Shown here: one piece after another, positions 31,857-39,351 of the stretch
Layout: each line of letters starts with the position of its first letter
How positions within the stretch are numbered: position 1 is the first letter of the stretch
Source of the DNA: CATOSK01 sp963665735
Lineage (GTDB): Bacteria > Chloroflexota > Dehalococcoidia > Lucifugimonadales > UBA3495
Assembly (NCBI GenBank): GCA_963665735.1
Contig: OY762444.1
Span: forward strand, 1 to 64,000
Direction of reading: 5' to 3'
Length of the DNA: 64,000 nucleotides
Made by a program: the position numbers and the translations under genes
The notes under the pieces: generated by a model
Databases searched by the model: none
What the model saw: only the letters and a program-made list of their open reading frames with translations
Told to the model about the DNA's origin: nothing

Positions 31857-32579
31857 ATGTTGTTGAGCCTGGTATCCCCATTGATGGAAAACGGCGCGAC
31901 CGGCCTGCCCCTGCACGCGCCGGACGGGTTTTTCTCCCTGCCGGTGGCGGCGGCGGGTTGGGCCGTCGCTGTGGCGGTCGTCGCCTTCGCCGTGTGGCGG
32001 ACGGGTAAAGACCTGAATGAACGGTTGGTTCCCATGATGGGAATAATGGGAGCCTTCGTCTTTGCCGCTCAGATGATTAACTTCCCGGTGCCGGGCGGCA
32101 CTTCGGGGCACCTGGTTGGCGGGGCGTTGGCGGCAGTGGTGTTGGGGCCGTGGGCCGCCATACTGGTTATGACTGCCGTGGTTTCCCTGCAAGCCCTGTT
32201 GTTCCAGGACGGGGGCTTGGTGGCCCTGGGAGTCAACCTGGTCAACATGGCGATAGCTGCCCCGTTGCTGGGTTGCGCCGCCTGGTGGGTATTCCGGCGG
32301 TTGCTTCCGTCGGGCAAGGCTCTTGTGGTGGGCGGATTCGCGGCCGGCTGGGTATCGGTAATGGCTGCCGCCGTAGCCGTAGCCTTCCAGTTGGACTGGT
32401 CGGGAACGTCGCCCCTGGTGGTGGCTTTGCCGGCCTTGGCGATTGTCCATGCCCTAATCGGAATCGGCGAGGGACTAATTACCGTGGGCGCGTTGTCATT
32501 CATCCGGGCCGCGCGGCCCAACCTGTTGCCCACGTACTCGGCGGGGCGCACCCGCATCGTGGAGGCGAATCAAGCATGA
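31857..32579 (+). CDS. cbiM: ECF transporter substrate-binding membrane protein CbiM/NikM
   Basis: The 240-residue protein has the CbiM/NikM plan: a HAPDGF metal-binding start motif (His20), PMMGIMGAFVFAAQMINFPVPGGTSGHLVGG, and about six membrane helices ending before LPTYSAGR. CbiM binds Ni or Co through the mature N-terminus, normally Met-His-x-Pro-Asp-Gly. Here HAPDGF is preceded by 19 residues with Leu directly before His; either a leader is removed or the start differs. ATG 31857 follows GAGGGAACGTCGGG. The TGA overlaps the next ATG (ATGA). It is the first of four genes for an energy-coupling-factor nickel or cobalt uptake system in the inner membrane. Confidence 0.9.
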   Translation: MLLSLVSPLMENGATGLPLHAPDGFFSLPVAAAGWAVAVAVVAFAVWRTGKDLNERLVPMMGIMGAFVFAAQMINFPVPGGTSGHLVGGALAAVVLGPWAAILVMTAVVSLQALLFQDGGLVALGVNLVNMAIAAPLLGCAAWWVFRRLLPSGKALVVGGFAAGWVSVMAAAVAVAFQLDWSGTSPLVVALPALAIVHALIGIGEGLITVGALSFIRAARPNLLPTYSAGRTRIVEANQA

Positions 32580-32860
32580 AGATTAAATGGTGGATTGCCG
32601 GTTACTTGATTGTCCTGGCGGTGGCGCTGCTGGCGCCGTTGGCCTCGGCGTCTCCCGACGGGTTGGAACGGGTGGCGGAAGACCAGCATTTTGCGGGTCT
32701 GGCCCAGGAATCCAGCTACCAGGTCATTCCCGACTACGCCCTGCCCGGCGTGTCCAACGAAGCGGCAGGGACGATTTTGGCCGGTTTCATCGGCGTGACG
32801 GTTGTCTTCCTGTTGCTGGGCGGCGGCGCCTACCTGGCCCAACGGATGAAGGCCGGCTGA
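32576..32860 (+). CDS. PDGLE-domain small membrane protein (CbiN/NikN-like)
   Basis: The 94-residue protein has an N-terminal helix (WWIAGYLIVLAVALLAPLAS), then SPDGLERVAEDQHF, the PDGLE-domain signature, and a C-terminal helix (ILAGFIGVTVVFLLLGGGAYL). In nickel and cobalt ECF systems, this two-helix protein replaces CbiN and is often fused to CbiM; here it is separate but overlaps cbiM by four bases. It helps metal loading onto the CbiM-type subunit. The ATG at 32576 is used, as the same frame open further up lies within cbiM. Confidence 0.88.
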   Translation: MKIKWWIAGYLIVLAVALLAPLASASPDGLERVAEDQHFAGLAQESSYQVIPDYALPGVSNEAAGTILAGFIGVTVVFLLLGGGAYLAQRMKAG

Positions 32861-32912
32861 ACGCCGGCTCCCGCCCCCGACGCCCAGCGCACCGTGGGGC
32901 CGGCGTAATCAA

Positions 32913-33713
32913 ATGGCCGCAGTTTCTTCCTTACTTGACCGGTACAGGGAGGGAAATTCCTTCCTGCACCGGGCCGACGCCCGGATTAAGCTGGTCATAA
33001 CCCTCGGTTTTATCGTCGCCATGACCTCGATTCCCGCCGGGGCGTGGTACGGTTTCGGGGTTATGATGGCGTTGGTCTGGACGGTTGCGGTCTTTTCCGG
33101 CGTTGGCCTCCATCGGATTTTTCTGCGTTCCCTGATAGCCGTCCCCTTCATCCTGATAGCCGTTCCTTCGGTGTTTTTGCGGCCTGGCGATGTTCTGACG
33201 GAGTGGGATATGGGTTGGTGGGTAATGACGGTTACGGACGAAGGGTTGGTCTTTTTCGCCAGCGTGCTGCTGAAGTCGTGGACATCGGTAACCGCTGCCG
33301 CCTTGTTGACTGCCGTTACCCGTCCCCTGCAATTGCTGGAATCCTTGGCCGCCCTGCGGGTTCCCGCCCTGCTGGTGGCGGTGGTCAGCCTGATGTACCG
33401 CTACTTGTTCGTGCTGGTGGACGAAGTGCAGCGAATGTTGCGCGCCCGCGCCGCCCGCAGCGCGGCGTTGGACGGCAAGGCCGGCGGCCCCCTGGTCTGG
33501 CGGGCCAAGGCTGCCGGGGGAATGGCCGGGGCGTTGCTGATTCGTTCCCTGGACCGCAGCGAGCGGATTTACCTGGCGATGCTGTCCCGGGGCTATGATG
33601 GGAAAGTGCGCCGCACCGACGCCGAGCCGCTGCGCCCGTCCTCTTACGTCGCGGTGGGTGTGTCTCTGGCAGTTTTCGCCGGCATAGCAGTGGGGAGCCG
33701 GTGGCTGTGGTAG
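32913..33713 (+). CDS. cbiQ: ECF transporter transmembrane (T) protein CbiQ
   Basis: The 266-residue protein has the T-component layout: SFLHRADARIKLVITLGFIV at the start, five or six helices, and the cytoplasmic coupling motifs DEVQRMLRARAARS and later RSLDRSERIYLAMLSRGYDG (A-R-G type motifs that contact the ATPase). It joins the substrate-binding CbiM to the ATPase CbiO. It starts 52 bases after the PDGLE gene and overlaps cbiO by 13 bases. Confidence 0.92.
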   Translation: MAAVSSLLDRYREGNSFLHRADARIKLVITLGFIVAMTSIPAGAWYGFGVMMALVWTVAVFSGVGLHRIFLRSLIAVPFILIAVPSVFLRPGDVLTEWDMGWWVMTVTDEGLVFFASVLLKSWTSVTAAALLTAVTRPLQLLESLAALRVPALLVAVVSLMYRYLFVLVDEVQRMLRARAARSAALDGKAGGPLVWRAKAAGGMAGALLIRSLDRSERIYLAMLSRGYDGKVRRTDAEPLRPSSYVAVGVSLAVFAGIAVGSRWLW

Positions 33714-34462
33714 AAGACGGAAAACCCAACGGGGACACTGCGGGGCCGGCGGTGGACATCCGCGGCCTGCGGTTCGCTTACCCCGACGGACGGGAAGCGC
33801 TGCGGGGCGTTGACCTGAGCATCGCGCCGGGGGAGAAAGTGGCTCTGGTTGGCCCCAACGGGGCCGGCAAGTCCACCCTGCTGCTGCACCTCAACGGACT
33901 GTTGCAGGGGCCGGAGGGCCGGGTGAACATCCTTGGCCGGGACGCCAACTCAGCCAAGGGCCGGGAGTTGCAGGAAATCCGCGCCCTGGTGGGGCTGGTG
34001 TTTCAAGACCCGGACGACCAGCTATTTTCCCCGACGGTGTTCGACGACGTGGCCTTTGGCCCGATATACATGGGACTGGCCCGGGACGAAGTGGAGCGGC
34101 GGGTGGTCGAGGCCCTGGCCGCGGTGGGCCTGGATGGATTCGGGGGCCGGATGCCCTTCCACCTGAGCGGCGGGGAGAAAAAGCGGGCGGCCCTGGCGAC
34201 GGTGCTGTCCATGCGTCCCCAAGTGCTGGCCCTGGACGAACCATCGGCGGGATTAGACCCCCGGGCCCGGCGGGGAATAATCCGGGTGTTGACCGGCTTG
34301 GAACAAACCCTGCTGGTAACGACTCACGACATGGAGCTGGTTCGCGAGGTTTTCCCCCGGACGGTTATCATGGATGAGGGGTCGGTCGCCGCCGATGGGC
34401 CTACCGAACACATTTTCGGCCAGCGCGACTTGCTGGAAGCCCACGCGTTGGAGTGTCCCTAA
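33701..34462 (+). CDS. cbiO: ECF transporter ATP-binding protein CbiO
   Basis: The 253-residue ATPase has Walker A GPNGAGKST near residue 50, Q-loop VFQDPDDQLFSPTVFDDVAFGP (the longer CbiO-type Q-loop), signature LSGGEKKRAALATVLSM, Walker B VLALDEPSAGLDP and H-loop TTHDM. A single ATPase presumably works as a homodimer. The GTG at 33701 follows GGGGAG closely; another GTG at 33707 is a possible alternative. It completes a CbiM-PDGLE-CbiQ-CbiO operon. Its TAA stop shares its TA with the left end of a second MITE-like element. Confidence 0.95.
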   Translation: MAVVEDGKPNGDTAGPAVDIRGLRFAYPDGREALRGVDLSIAPGEKVALVGPNGAGKSTLLLHLNGLLQGPEGRVNILGRDANSAKGRELQEIRALVGLVFQDPDDQLFSPTVFDDVAFGPIYMGLARDEVERRVVEALAAVGLDGFGGRMPFHLSGGEKKRAALATVLSMRPQVLALDEPSAGLDPRARRGIIRVLTGLEQTLLVTTHDMELVREVFPRTVIMDEGSVAADGPTEHIFGQRDLLEAHALECP

Positions 34463-34624
34463 GGGGTGTCGTCAAAATCATCCTTTGCAATTCCCCCATC
34501 CCCACCGTCATACCGGCTTTCGCCGGAATCCAGAAATTCCAAGCACGGAACAGCGTTCTTGAGGGCCAAAGAGTCCTGGATACCGGCCTACGCCGGTATG
34601 ACGGTGGAATATGACGACACGCCC
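34462..34624. mobile_element. MITE-like element, copy 2
   Basis: 163 bp with 13-bp terminal inverted repeats AGGGGTGTCGTCA and TGACGACACGCCC, flanked by TA on both sides (34460-34461 and 34625-34626). The interior has two facing REP-like palindromes joined by a spacer with CCAAGCACGGAACAGCGT. The left TA is inside the cbiO stop codon. Removing the element and one TA restores CCC-TAG, still a stop. Confidence 0.75.
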
Positions 34625-34627
34625 TAG

Positions 34628-34736
34628 AAGGTGTCGTCTTTCCGGCGAAAGCCGGAATCCAGAAAGGCCAAGCACGGAACAGCGTCCTTGAGGGCCAAAG
34701 AGTCCTGGATACCGGCCTGCGCCGGTATCCAGGACC
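34628..34736. repeat. Partial second copy of the MITE interior
   Basis: GGTGTCGTC (34630-34638) followed by the same palindrome-spacer-palindrome order as the neighbouring element, without a recognisable right terminal repeat. Probably a truncated copy. The remaining gap up to 34860 holds only a TATAAT at 34812-34817 that may serve the S9 peptidase gene. Confidence 0.55.
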
Positions 34737-34860
34737 TGCCCCCGTAGCCGAAGAGGGAGAAGCAATGACCGGCTCGGCAGCCCTTTGCCCGGTCAGTTGG
34801 CGTACCCGGTGTATAATCCGCACATTCCCTTGCCGAATCATTGGCGTTTGGAGGAACGAT

Positions 34861-36846
34861 ATGCCGGGAGCAATCCAGCCGGACTTGGTGCGCCGTCTGA
34901 AAACCGTGGCCGACCCCGCCATTTCCCCGGACGGTTCCAAGGCGGCCTATACTCTCTCCCAGGTTGACCCGGAGAATTGGGAAAGCAGTTCCCGGATCAT
35001 GCTGCTGGACCTGGAAACCGGGGACGCCGTGGAATTGACCGCCGGCAGCAAGGATTCCGGCCCCCGGTTCTCCCCGGACGGCAATACCGTCGGGTTTTTG
35101 CGGACGGACGATAAGGACCGGAAACAGCTATGGACGGTAACGCCCGGTGGGGAAGAACCGGCCCAAATCACGGAGAGCGCCGGTGGGGTGGTGGATTTCG
35201 TTTGGTCGCCCGATTCCCGGCAGGTGGTTTTCTGCGCCGACGTTTCCCCGGATGCTCCAACATCCAGCGACGAAGAGGCGGATTCCAAGCTGCCGCAGGT
35301 GAAGGAAGTGCGACGGATTCGGTTCCGCTACGACACCCTGGGTTGGCGGGGAGACTCCCACTTCCACCTGTTCCTGGCCGACCTGGAAACCGGAGAGCAA
35401 CGGCAGTTGACCGACGGCGATTGGGACGACGGCGCGCCGGCCTGGTCTCCCGACGGCCGGCGGATTGCGTTCATATCGGGCCGGCGGGACGACCGCGACC
35501 AAAAGGCGCAAACCGAAGCCTACGTCATGCCGGCGGAAGGCGGGGAACCGGAGTTGTGGTCACAAGGGTTGTCCAGCGTCGGCGCGCTGGCCTGGGAACC
35601 CGACGGGCAACGGCTGTTGGTGGTCGGCTCGGAGGCTCCCGGGTTCCTGGTGAGTTGGCAGGGCTGGCTTTACATTCTTGAACCCGGACGGGAGCCGGCG
35701 CGGATTACCGACGATTCTTTCCGGCCCGTGGTGGCTTTTGGCCCCACGGGCCGGCCCCCGGAAATGCGTTGGAGCAAGGACAACGGCATACTGCTGTTGG
35801 GGGATGTTGAGGGAGAGTCTTTCCTGTACCGAGTGAACCCGGTTGACGGTACTGCCAAGCCCGTGGCCGGGGGCGGGCAGTCGAGCAGCGACCTGTCCCT
35901 GGATTCCCAAGCCCGGCGGGGAATCGTGGTGTCGTCTATGCCCCAATCCCCGGCGGATTTGCACGTTGTTGGCATGAAAGACGGCAGTTCCCGGCAAGGC
36001 ACCGGACATAACCGGGAGTATCTCGCGGAGCATCCGCCGGCCCGGATGGAAAAGTTTTCCGTCAACCGCCGGGGTTGGGATATTGAATGCCGGCTGTTTC
36101 TGCCGCCGGACTTTGACCCCGCCGGCAGTTACCCGATGGTGCTGGACATTCACGGCGGCCCCAACGGTGCGTTTTACGATTCCTTTACTCCCTGGCAGCA
36201 GGTCTTGGCGACGGCGGGGTACGTGGTGCTGGCGGCCAACCCCCGGGGTTCCTCCACTTACGGCGACGATTTTATGATGGCGGTCCTGGGCGATTGGGGC
36301 GGCGAGGACTACCTGGACCTGATGGCGGCGGTGGAGGAAACGGCGGCCCGGCCCTACGTGGACGAAACCCGGCTGGGGGTGCACGGTTACAGCTACGGCG
36401 GCTACATGACCAGTTGGATAATCGGCCACACCAACCGTTTCAAGGCGGCGGTGGTGGGCGCGCCCTGCATCAACCTGCACAGTATGTACGGCACTTCGGA
36501 CATTGGCGTCAGTTTCGGCGAAATCCAGTGGGGCGGTTCCATCGCCGAGGCCGTTGAGGAAGGGTACGAGCAGATGGCCTTGAAGATGCTGGAACGGTCG
36601 CCTATTGCCTACGTCAACCGGGTGGAAACGCCGGTCTTGCTGCTGCACGGGGAGGCCGACGCCCGTTGTCCCATATCGCAAAGCGAAGAGTATTTCACCA
36701 TGTTGAAGCGGTTGGGGAAGGAAGTGGAGATGGTGCGGTTCCCCGACTGCTCCCACCTTTTTCCCCGCATGGGGCATCCCAAAATGCGGGAGGAGTACCT
36801 GGAACGCACCCTGGGGTGGTTCAATTCCCGCCTGGGTAAGGGTTAG
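34861..36846 (+). CDS. S9-family prolyl oligopeptidase-type peptidase
   Basis: The 661-residue protein has an N-terminal beta-propeller of TolB-like blades (for example ISPDGSKAAYTLS, FSPDGNTVGFLR, WSPDGRRIAFISGR) over residues 15-390. A C-terminal alpha/beta hydrolase domain follows, with nucleophile Ser511 in GYSYGG, Asp600 in HGEADARCP and His632 in DCSHLF. This is a complete S9C-like acylaminoacyl/dipeptidyl peptidase. No signal peptide, so it is probably cytosolic and degrades short peptides. The ATG at 34861 follows GGAGGAACGAT; the frame is open 96 bases further up but without a site. It ends convergently with a small unknown gene. Confidence 0.92.
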   Translation: MPGAIQPDLVRRLKTVADPAISPDGSKAAYTLSQVDPENWESSSRIMLLDLETGDAVELTAGSKDSGPRFSPDGNTVGFLRTDDKDRKQLWTVTPGGEEPAQITESAGGVVDFVWSPDSRQVVFCADVSPDAPTSSDEEADSKLPQVKEVRRIRFRYDTLGWRGDSHFHLFLADLETGEQRQLTDGDWDDGAPAWSPDGRRIAFISGRRDDRDQKAQTEAYVMPAEGGEPELWSQGLSSVGALAWEPDGQRLLVVGSEAPGFLVSWQGWLYILEPGREPARITDDSFRPVVAFGPTGRPPEMRWSKDNGILLLGDVEGESFLYRVNPVDGTAKPVAGGGQSSSDLSLDSQARRGIVVSSMPQSPADLHVVGMKDGSSRQGTGHNREYLAEHPPARMEKFSVNRRGWDIECRLFLPPDFDPAGSYPMVLDIHGGPNGAFYDSFTPWQQVLATAGYVVLAANPRGSSTYGDDFMMAVLGDWGGEDYLDLMAAVEETAARPYVDETRLGVHGYSYGGYMTSWIIGHTNRFKAAVVGAPCINLHSMYGTSDIGVSFGEIQWGGSIAEAVEEGYEQMALKMLERSPIAYVNRVETPVLLLHGEADARCPISQSEEYFTMLKRLGKEVEMVRFPDCSHLFPRMGHPKMREEYLERTLGWFNSRLGKG

Positions 36847-36859
36847 GTTTTGCGCCGGG

Positions 36860-37171
36860 TCAGGAAAGGGCGGGAGCCGGGGCCAGCGTAACCTGCCGGA
36901 ACCAATGGCCGGTGCAAAGGTCTTGGGCCAGGGACACCGGGCCGTGTCCCTCGGCCACCGCCTTGAAGTGCATCCGAATGACGGGCAGCGCGCCGGCGGA
37001 AAAGCCGTCCAACTCCCAGCGGTTTTCCATGGCAAGGATTTTGGTCCAGCCCGTGGGGAGCTTGAGCCAGGGCCGGCCGTCGCCGCCGGATTCCCGGACT
37101 TCAACGGGCGTCCAGGCGCCGAGGTAGTCGTCGGCGGGGATTCCGGGGTTTTTCGCGCTAAGGGCAATCAT
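36860..37171 (-). CDS. Conserved-looking small protein of unknown function
   Basis: 103 residues, soluble, rich in Trp and Gly, with no recognised motif, signal or membrane segment. The ATG at 37171 follows GGAGG with a 6-base spacer, which supports a real gene; an ATG six codons upstream overlaps that site. It is convergent with the S9 peptidase gene (13 bases between stops) and is transcribed alone. Codon use looks like the neighbours. I do not recognise the family. Confidence 0.55.
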   Translation of the reverse strand: MIALSAKNPGIPADDYLGAWTPVEVRESGGDGRPWLKLPTGWTKILAMENRWELDGFSAGALPVIRMHFKAVAEGHGPVSLAQDLCTGHWFRQVTLAPAPALS

Positions 37172-37286
37172 CGGGGGCCTCCATAACATTTGTTCTATGA
37201 CACCAGCATTGTATAGAACGGCGGTTCGTTTGTCCAGGGGCAGAGGCCGGCAAAATTGAGTTGGCGCAAGAACGGCTGTGGCGTTG

Positions 37287-37319
37287 AAAAAAGTCCGGGG
37301 CGCAGGCAGGCGCCCCGGA
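37287..37319 (-). terminator. Rho-independent terminator of the stress operon
   Basis: On the leftward strand a 9-bp GC stem (TCCGGGGCG..CGCCCCGGA, 8-base loop) is followed by C and six T residues. It lies 38 bases after the Usp-cNMP gene stop. Confidence 0.85.
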
Positions 37320-37356
37320 CTGGAAACCGCTGTAAAGAGAGCGGGTTAAAGCCGGC

Positions 37357-38304
37357 TCAGGCCCCGGCCTCCCTAAGTTCCCGTTCCGCGGCAATGGCGA
37401 TTTGGGAGAGGGTCTCGGCGTAGCGGTTGGAGAACAACCGCCCGATAGAGGCGTAAATCCGTATCCCCAACTCCGGTTCCCGGTAGCATAGGTCCATCAA
37501 CCCGGAGCGGGGAATCGCCAGCACTTCCATATCGGTCAAAGCCTCCCCCGACGTAACCAGGGTGCCGGAACCCAGCAGGGCGGCCAGAGGGAAGGCTTCG
37601 CCGGGCCGGGCAATGCGGACGGAGATTTCCCCGACTTCCGAATGGGTGGTCAGGTGGGCCTCGCCTTCGAGGATGACGTAAAGCCGGTCGCCGGAGTCTC
37701 CCGAAAACCCCAGGTTGTCACCGGCCGATACCTGCAAAGTCTGGCCCAGGTTGATGACCTTAACCGTCTGGTCGTCGGTCAGGTCTTTGAAAACGTCCAC
37801 CTGCTTGACGACCCTCGGGTCCAGCTGCGATGCGGCGTGGGGGCCGTTCTCGTTGAAGGCGCCGGTCAGTTCGTGGGCGCCCAAAACCTGCACTTCCACC
37901 GGGGACTTGCGCTGCACTTCGCGGGCAATGCTGCGCTTGATGTGGCGGGCCAGCAGCTTGTGGTCGTGGGTGTACATGGCAATCAGGTCAACCTCTTCGG
38001 CGCGGGCCACCTGGATGATGCCGTCAGCTACCGAGTCAGCCACCACCACGTCGCAACGCCACTGGGGGCCGTCGGCGCTGTTGCGCCGGGCCACCGCCCG
38101 GAGGTAGCCCATCGCTTCGTGCCGGTCGGTTTCTTCCTGCTGGCTGCCCAGGATGATGTGGCGGCCAACCCGCTGGGTGTGGGCCGGAGCGATGACCTGC
38201 ACCAGCACGACCTCCCCGTCGGGTTCGACCTGTTCCTGGATGAAGCTGAAAGTTTCCTCCGCTTCCCTGGAGCCGTCCAGAGGCACCAAGACTTTACGGT
38301 ACAT
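37357..38304 (-). CDS. Universal stress protein fused to a cyclic-nucleotide-binding domain
   Basis: Residues 1-145 are a UspA-like domain: MYRKVLVPLDGSREAEE at the start and DLIAMYTHDHKLLARHIKRSIAREV (the nucleotide-binding loop is changed from the usual G-x2-G-x9-G-S). Residues about 165-285 form a cNMP-binding beta-roll (VFKDLTDDQTVKVINLGQTL, GDSGDRLYVILEGEAHL, PGEAFPLAALLG). The combination suggests a stress protein that senses a nucleotide (inference). The ATG follows GGAGGGGAA. It is the last gene of a three-gene leftward operon whose promoter region carries CRP-type sites. Confidence 0.85.
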   Translation of the reverse strand: MYRKVLVPLDGSREAEETFSFIQEQVEPDGEVVLVQVIAPAHTQRVGRHIILGSQQEETDRHEAMGYLRAVARRNSADGPQWRCDVVVADSVADGIIQVARAEEVDLIAMYTHDHKLLARHIKRSIAREVQRKSPVEVQVLGAHELTGAFNENGPHAASQLDPRVVKQVDVFKDLTDDQTVKVINLGQTLQVSAGDNLGFSGDSGDRLYVILEGEAHLTTHSEVGEISVRIARPGEAFPLAALLGSGTLVTSGEALTDMEVLAIPRSGLMDLCYREPELGIRIYASIGRLFSNRYAETLSQIAIAAERELREAGA

Positions 38305-38342
38305 TTCCCCTCCCGGTTGGTGGACGCCGCACTCCGGCCCGG

Positions 38343-38705
38343 TCAGTTCTTGCTCATCACCGCCCGGACATAGGCCAGAAAGGTGGCCGGGTCCAACGTC
38401 CGCGTTACATAGGCATCGGCATTGTACCGCAACGACCGGGCCAATGCCTGTTCACTGCCCCGGCCCACCACCAGCACCGGGGCCGACGTTACGCAACGGA
38501 TGGCCCGCAAAACCTGGTGGGTCTGGGCCAGGGAACGGCCCTGGTAAACGACGATGACGCTGGGGCCTTCCTCGACGATGCGTTTCAGGCCCGCCAGACA
38601 ATCTACGGTTTCGGACACCCGGAACTCGGTTCCCTGGAAAGCCTGGACGATTCCGCTGCGGCCCTTGTAGTTGCCGATGACCAAAGCGTTGGCTGATGTA
38701 ACCAT
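38343..38705 (-). CDS. Degenerate receiver-like protein
   Basis: The 120 residues follow a CheY-like alternation of strands and helices, including a C-terminal APVLVVGRGSEQALARSLRYNADAYVTRTLDPATFLAYVRAVM that reads like the end of a response regulator. But the phosphoacceptor site is VIVVYQGRS, with no Asp, and the usual Lys is replaced (YVTRTLDP). It is therefore a pseudo-receiver, probably a protein-protein module. GAGAGGTAAGCT precedes its ATG. It is between a small unknown protein and the Usp-cNMP fusion. Confidence 0.65.
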   Translation of the reverse strand: MVTSANALVIGNYKGRSGIVQAFQGTEFRVSETVDCLAGLKRIVEEGPSVIVVYQGRSLAQTHQVLRAIRCVTSAPVLVVGRGSEQALARSLRYNADAYVTRTLDPATFLAYVRAVMSKN

Positions 38706-38826
38706 AGCTTACCTCTCAACCGGCCTGCGCCTTTGGGGGCGGCGGTTGCGCCGCGCCGATGGGAAGGCGGGAAACAGGCCGGATTCAGCATTGGGGCTGG
38801 CGTTTGTCGTTGGCCGCGGCCCGTCT

Positions 38827-39042
38827 TTATGCGCTTTCCCCGGCCGGCGCAACGTCCCGGCCCTTCCGGTCTTCTTCGGCCCAGCGGGCGGCCATGTGGC
38901 GCAGGGCGGGCCGGTAGTCGTAGGTGTAGTACCGGACTCCGGCGCAAGGCACCTGGTAGAAAAAGGGGTCAACGTCCCGGCTGCCGGACTCCTTCTTGAA
39001 GTCCAGATGTTCAGTGTTGGGAAGGGTATTCAACACAGTCAT
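38827..39042 (-). CDS. Small protein of unknown function, first gene of the stress operon
   Basis: 71 residues, beginning MTVLNTLPNTEHLDFKKE, with a Tyr-rich centre (VRYYTYDYRPALRHMAARW). No motif is recognised. The ATG at 39042 is preceded by AAGGAGGTGCGAC, the strongest ribosome binding site in the neighbourhood, so the gene is probably well translated; the frame continues 15 codons upstream without a site. It is nearest the promoter at 39086-39115. Confidence 0.65.
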   Translation of the reverse strand: MTVLNTLPNTEHLDFKKESGSRDVDPFFYQVPCAGVRYYTYDYRPALRHMAARWAEEDRKGRDVAPAGESA

Positions 39043-39085
39043 GTCGCACCTCCTTGCAGTTACATAACTTGTTATCGCTGAAACC

Positions 39086-39115
39086 AATATACTCTATCGC
39101 ACAACAGGTTGTCAA
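39086..39115 (-). promoter_or_regulatory. Promoter of the stress operon
   Basis: On the leftward strand a perfect TTGACA (39110-39115) and TATATT (39086-39091) are 18 bases apart. Transcription would start near 39079, leaving a 37-base leader. Confidence 0.75.
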
Positions 39116-39128
39116 CGGTTTAGGCAAT

Positions 39129-39144
39129 TGTGAAAGAATTATCA
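39129..39144. promoter_or_regulatory. Degenerate third CRP/FNR-like site
   Basis: TGTGA-N6-TATCA, with one perfect and one poor half, 36 bp centre-to-centre from the next site. It lies about 57 bases upstream of the predicted start. Confidence 0.35.
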
Positions 39145-39164
39145 AAGTATTTTTCGTCGCCGTG

Positions 39165-39180
39165 TGTGACGAAAATCACA
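39165..39180. promoter_or_regulatory. CRP-type operator, perfect dyad
   Basis: TGTGA-CGAAAA-TCACA matches the CRP/FNR-superfamily consensus at every fixed position. Its centre is about 93 bases upstream of the predicted start, close to a classical class I activation position. Confidence 0.7.
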
Positions 39181-39203
39181 ACCGGAGACTATTCGTTACG
39201 AAT

Positions 39204-39219
39204 TGTGACAACTTTCACA
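39204..39219. promoter_or_regulatory. CRP-type operator, second perfect dyad
   Basis: TGTGA-CAACTT-TCACA, again perfect, 39 bp from the first. Both lie in an AT-rich 309-base gap (39043-39351) that otherwise holds the stress-operon promoter and no gene. Confidence 0.7.
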
Positions 39220-39351
39220 TTGGATAAGGGATTCGGAGAGGACGGCTTGACCGTTTGCAACAGGGAATAAACGCCGTGGCACGTCGTTGAGGAGGGGCAA
39301 AAGGACGCCAGCCGGCAGCCAATCCGGGGAGAGGGCAAGACCGGGCCGGGT

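Noticed and set aside
34765..34860. N-terminal extension of the S9 peptidase
   Set aside because: The 32 extra codons have no ribosome binding site and a TATAAT lies inside them; GGAGGAACGAT precedes the ATG at 34861.
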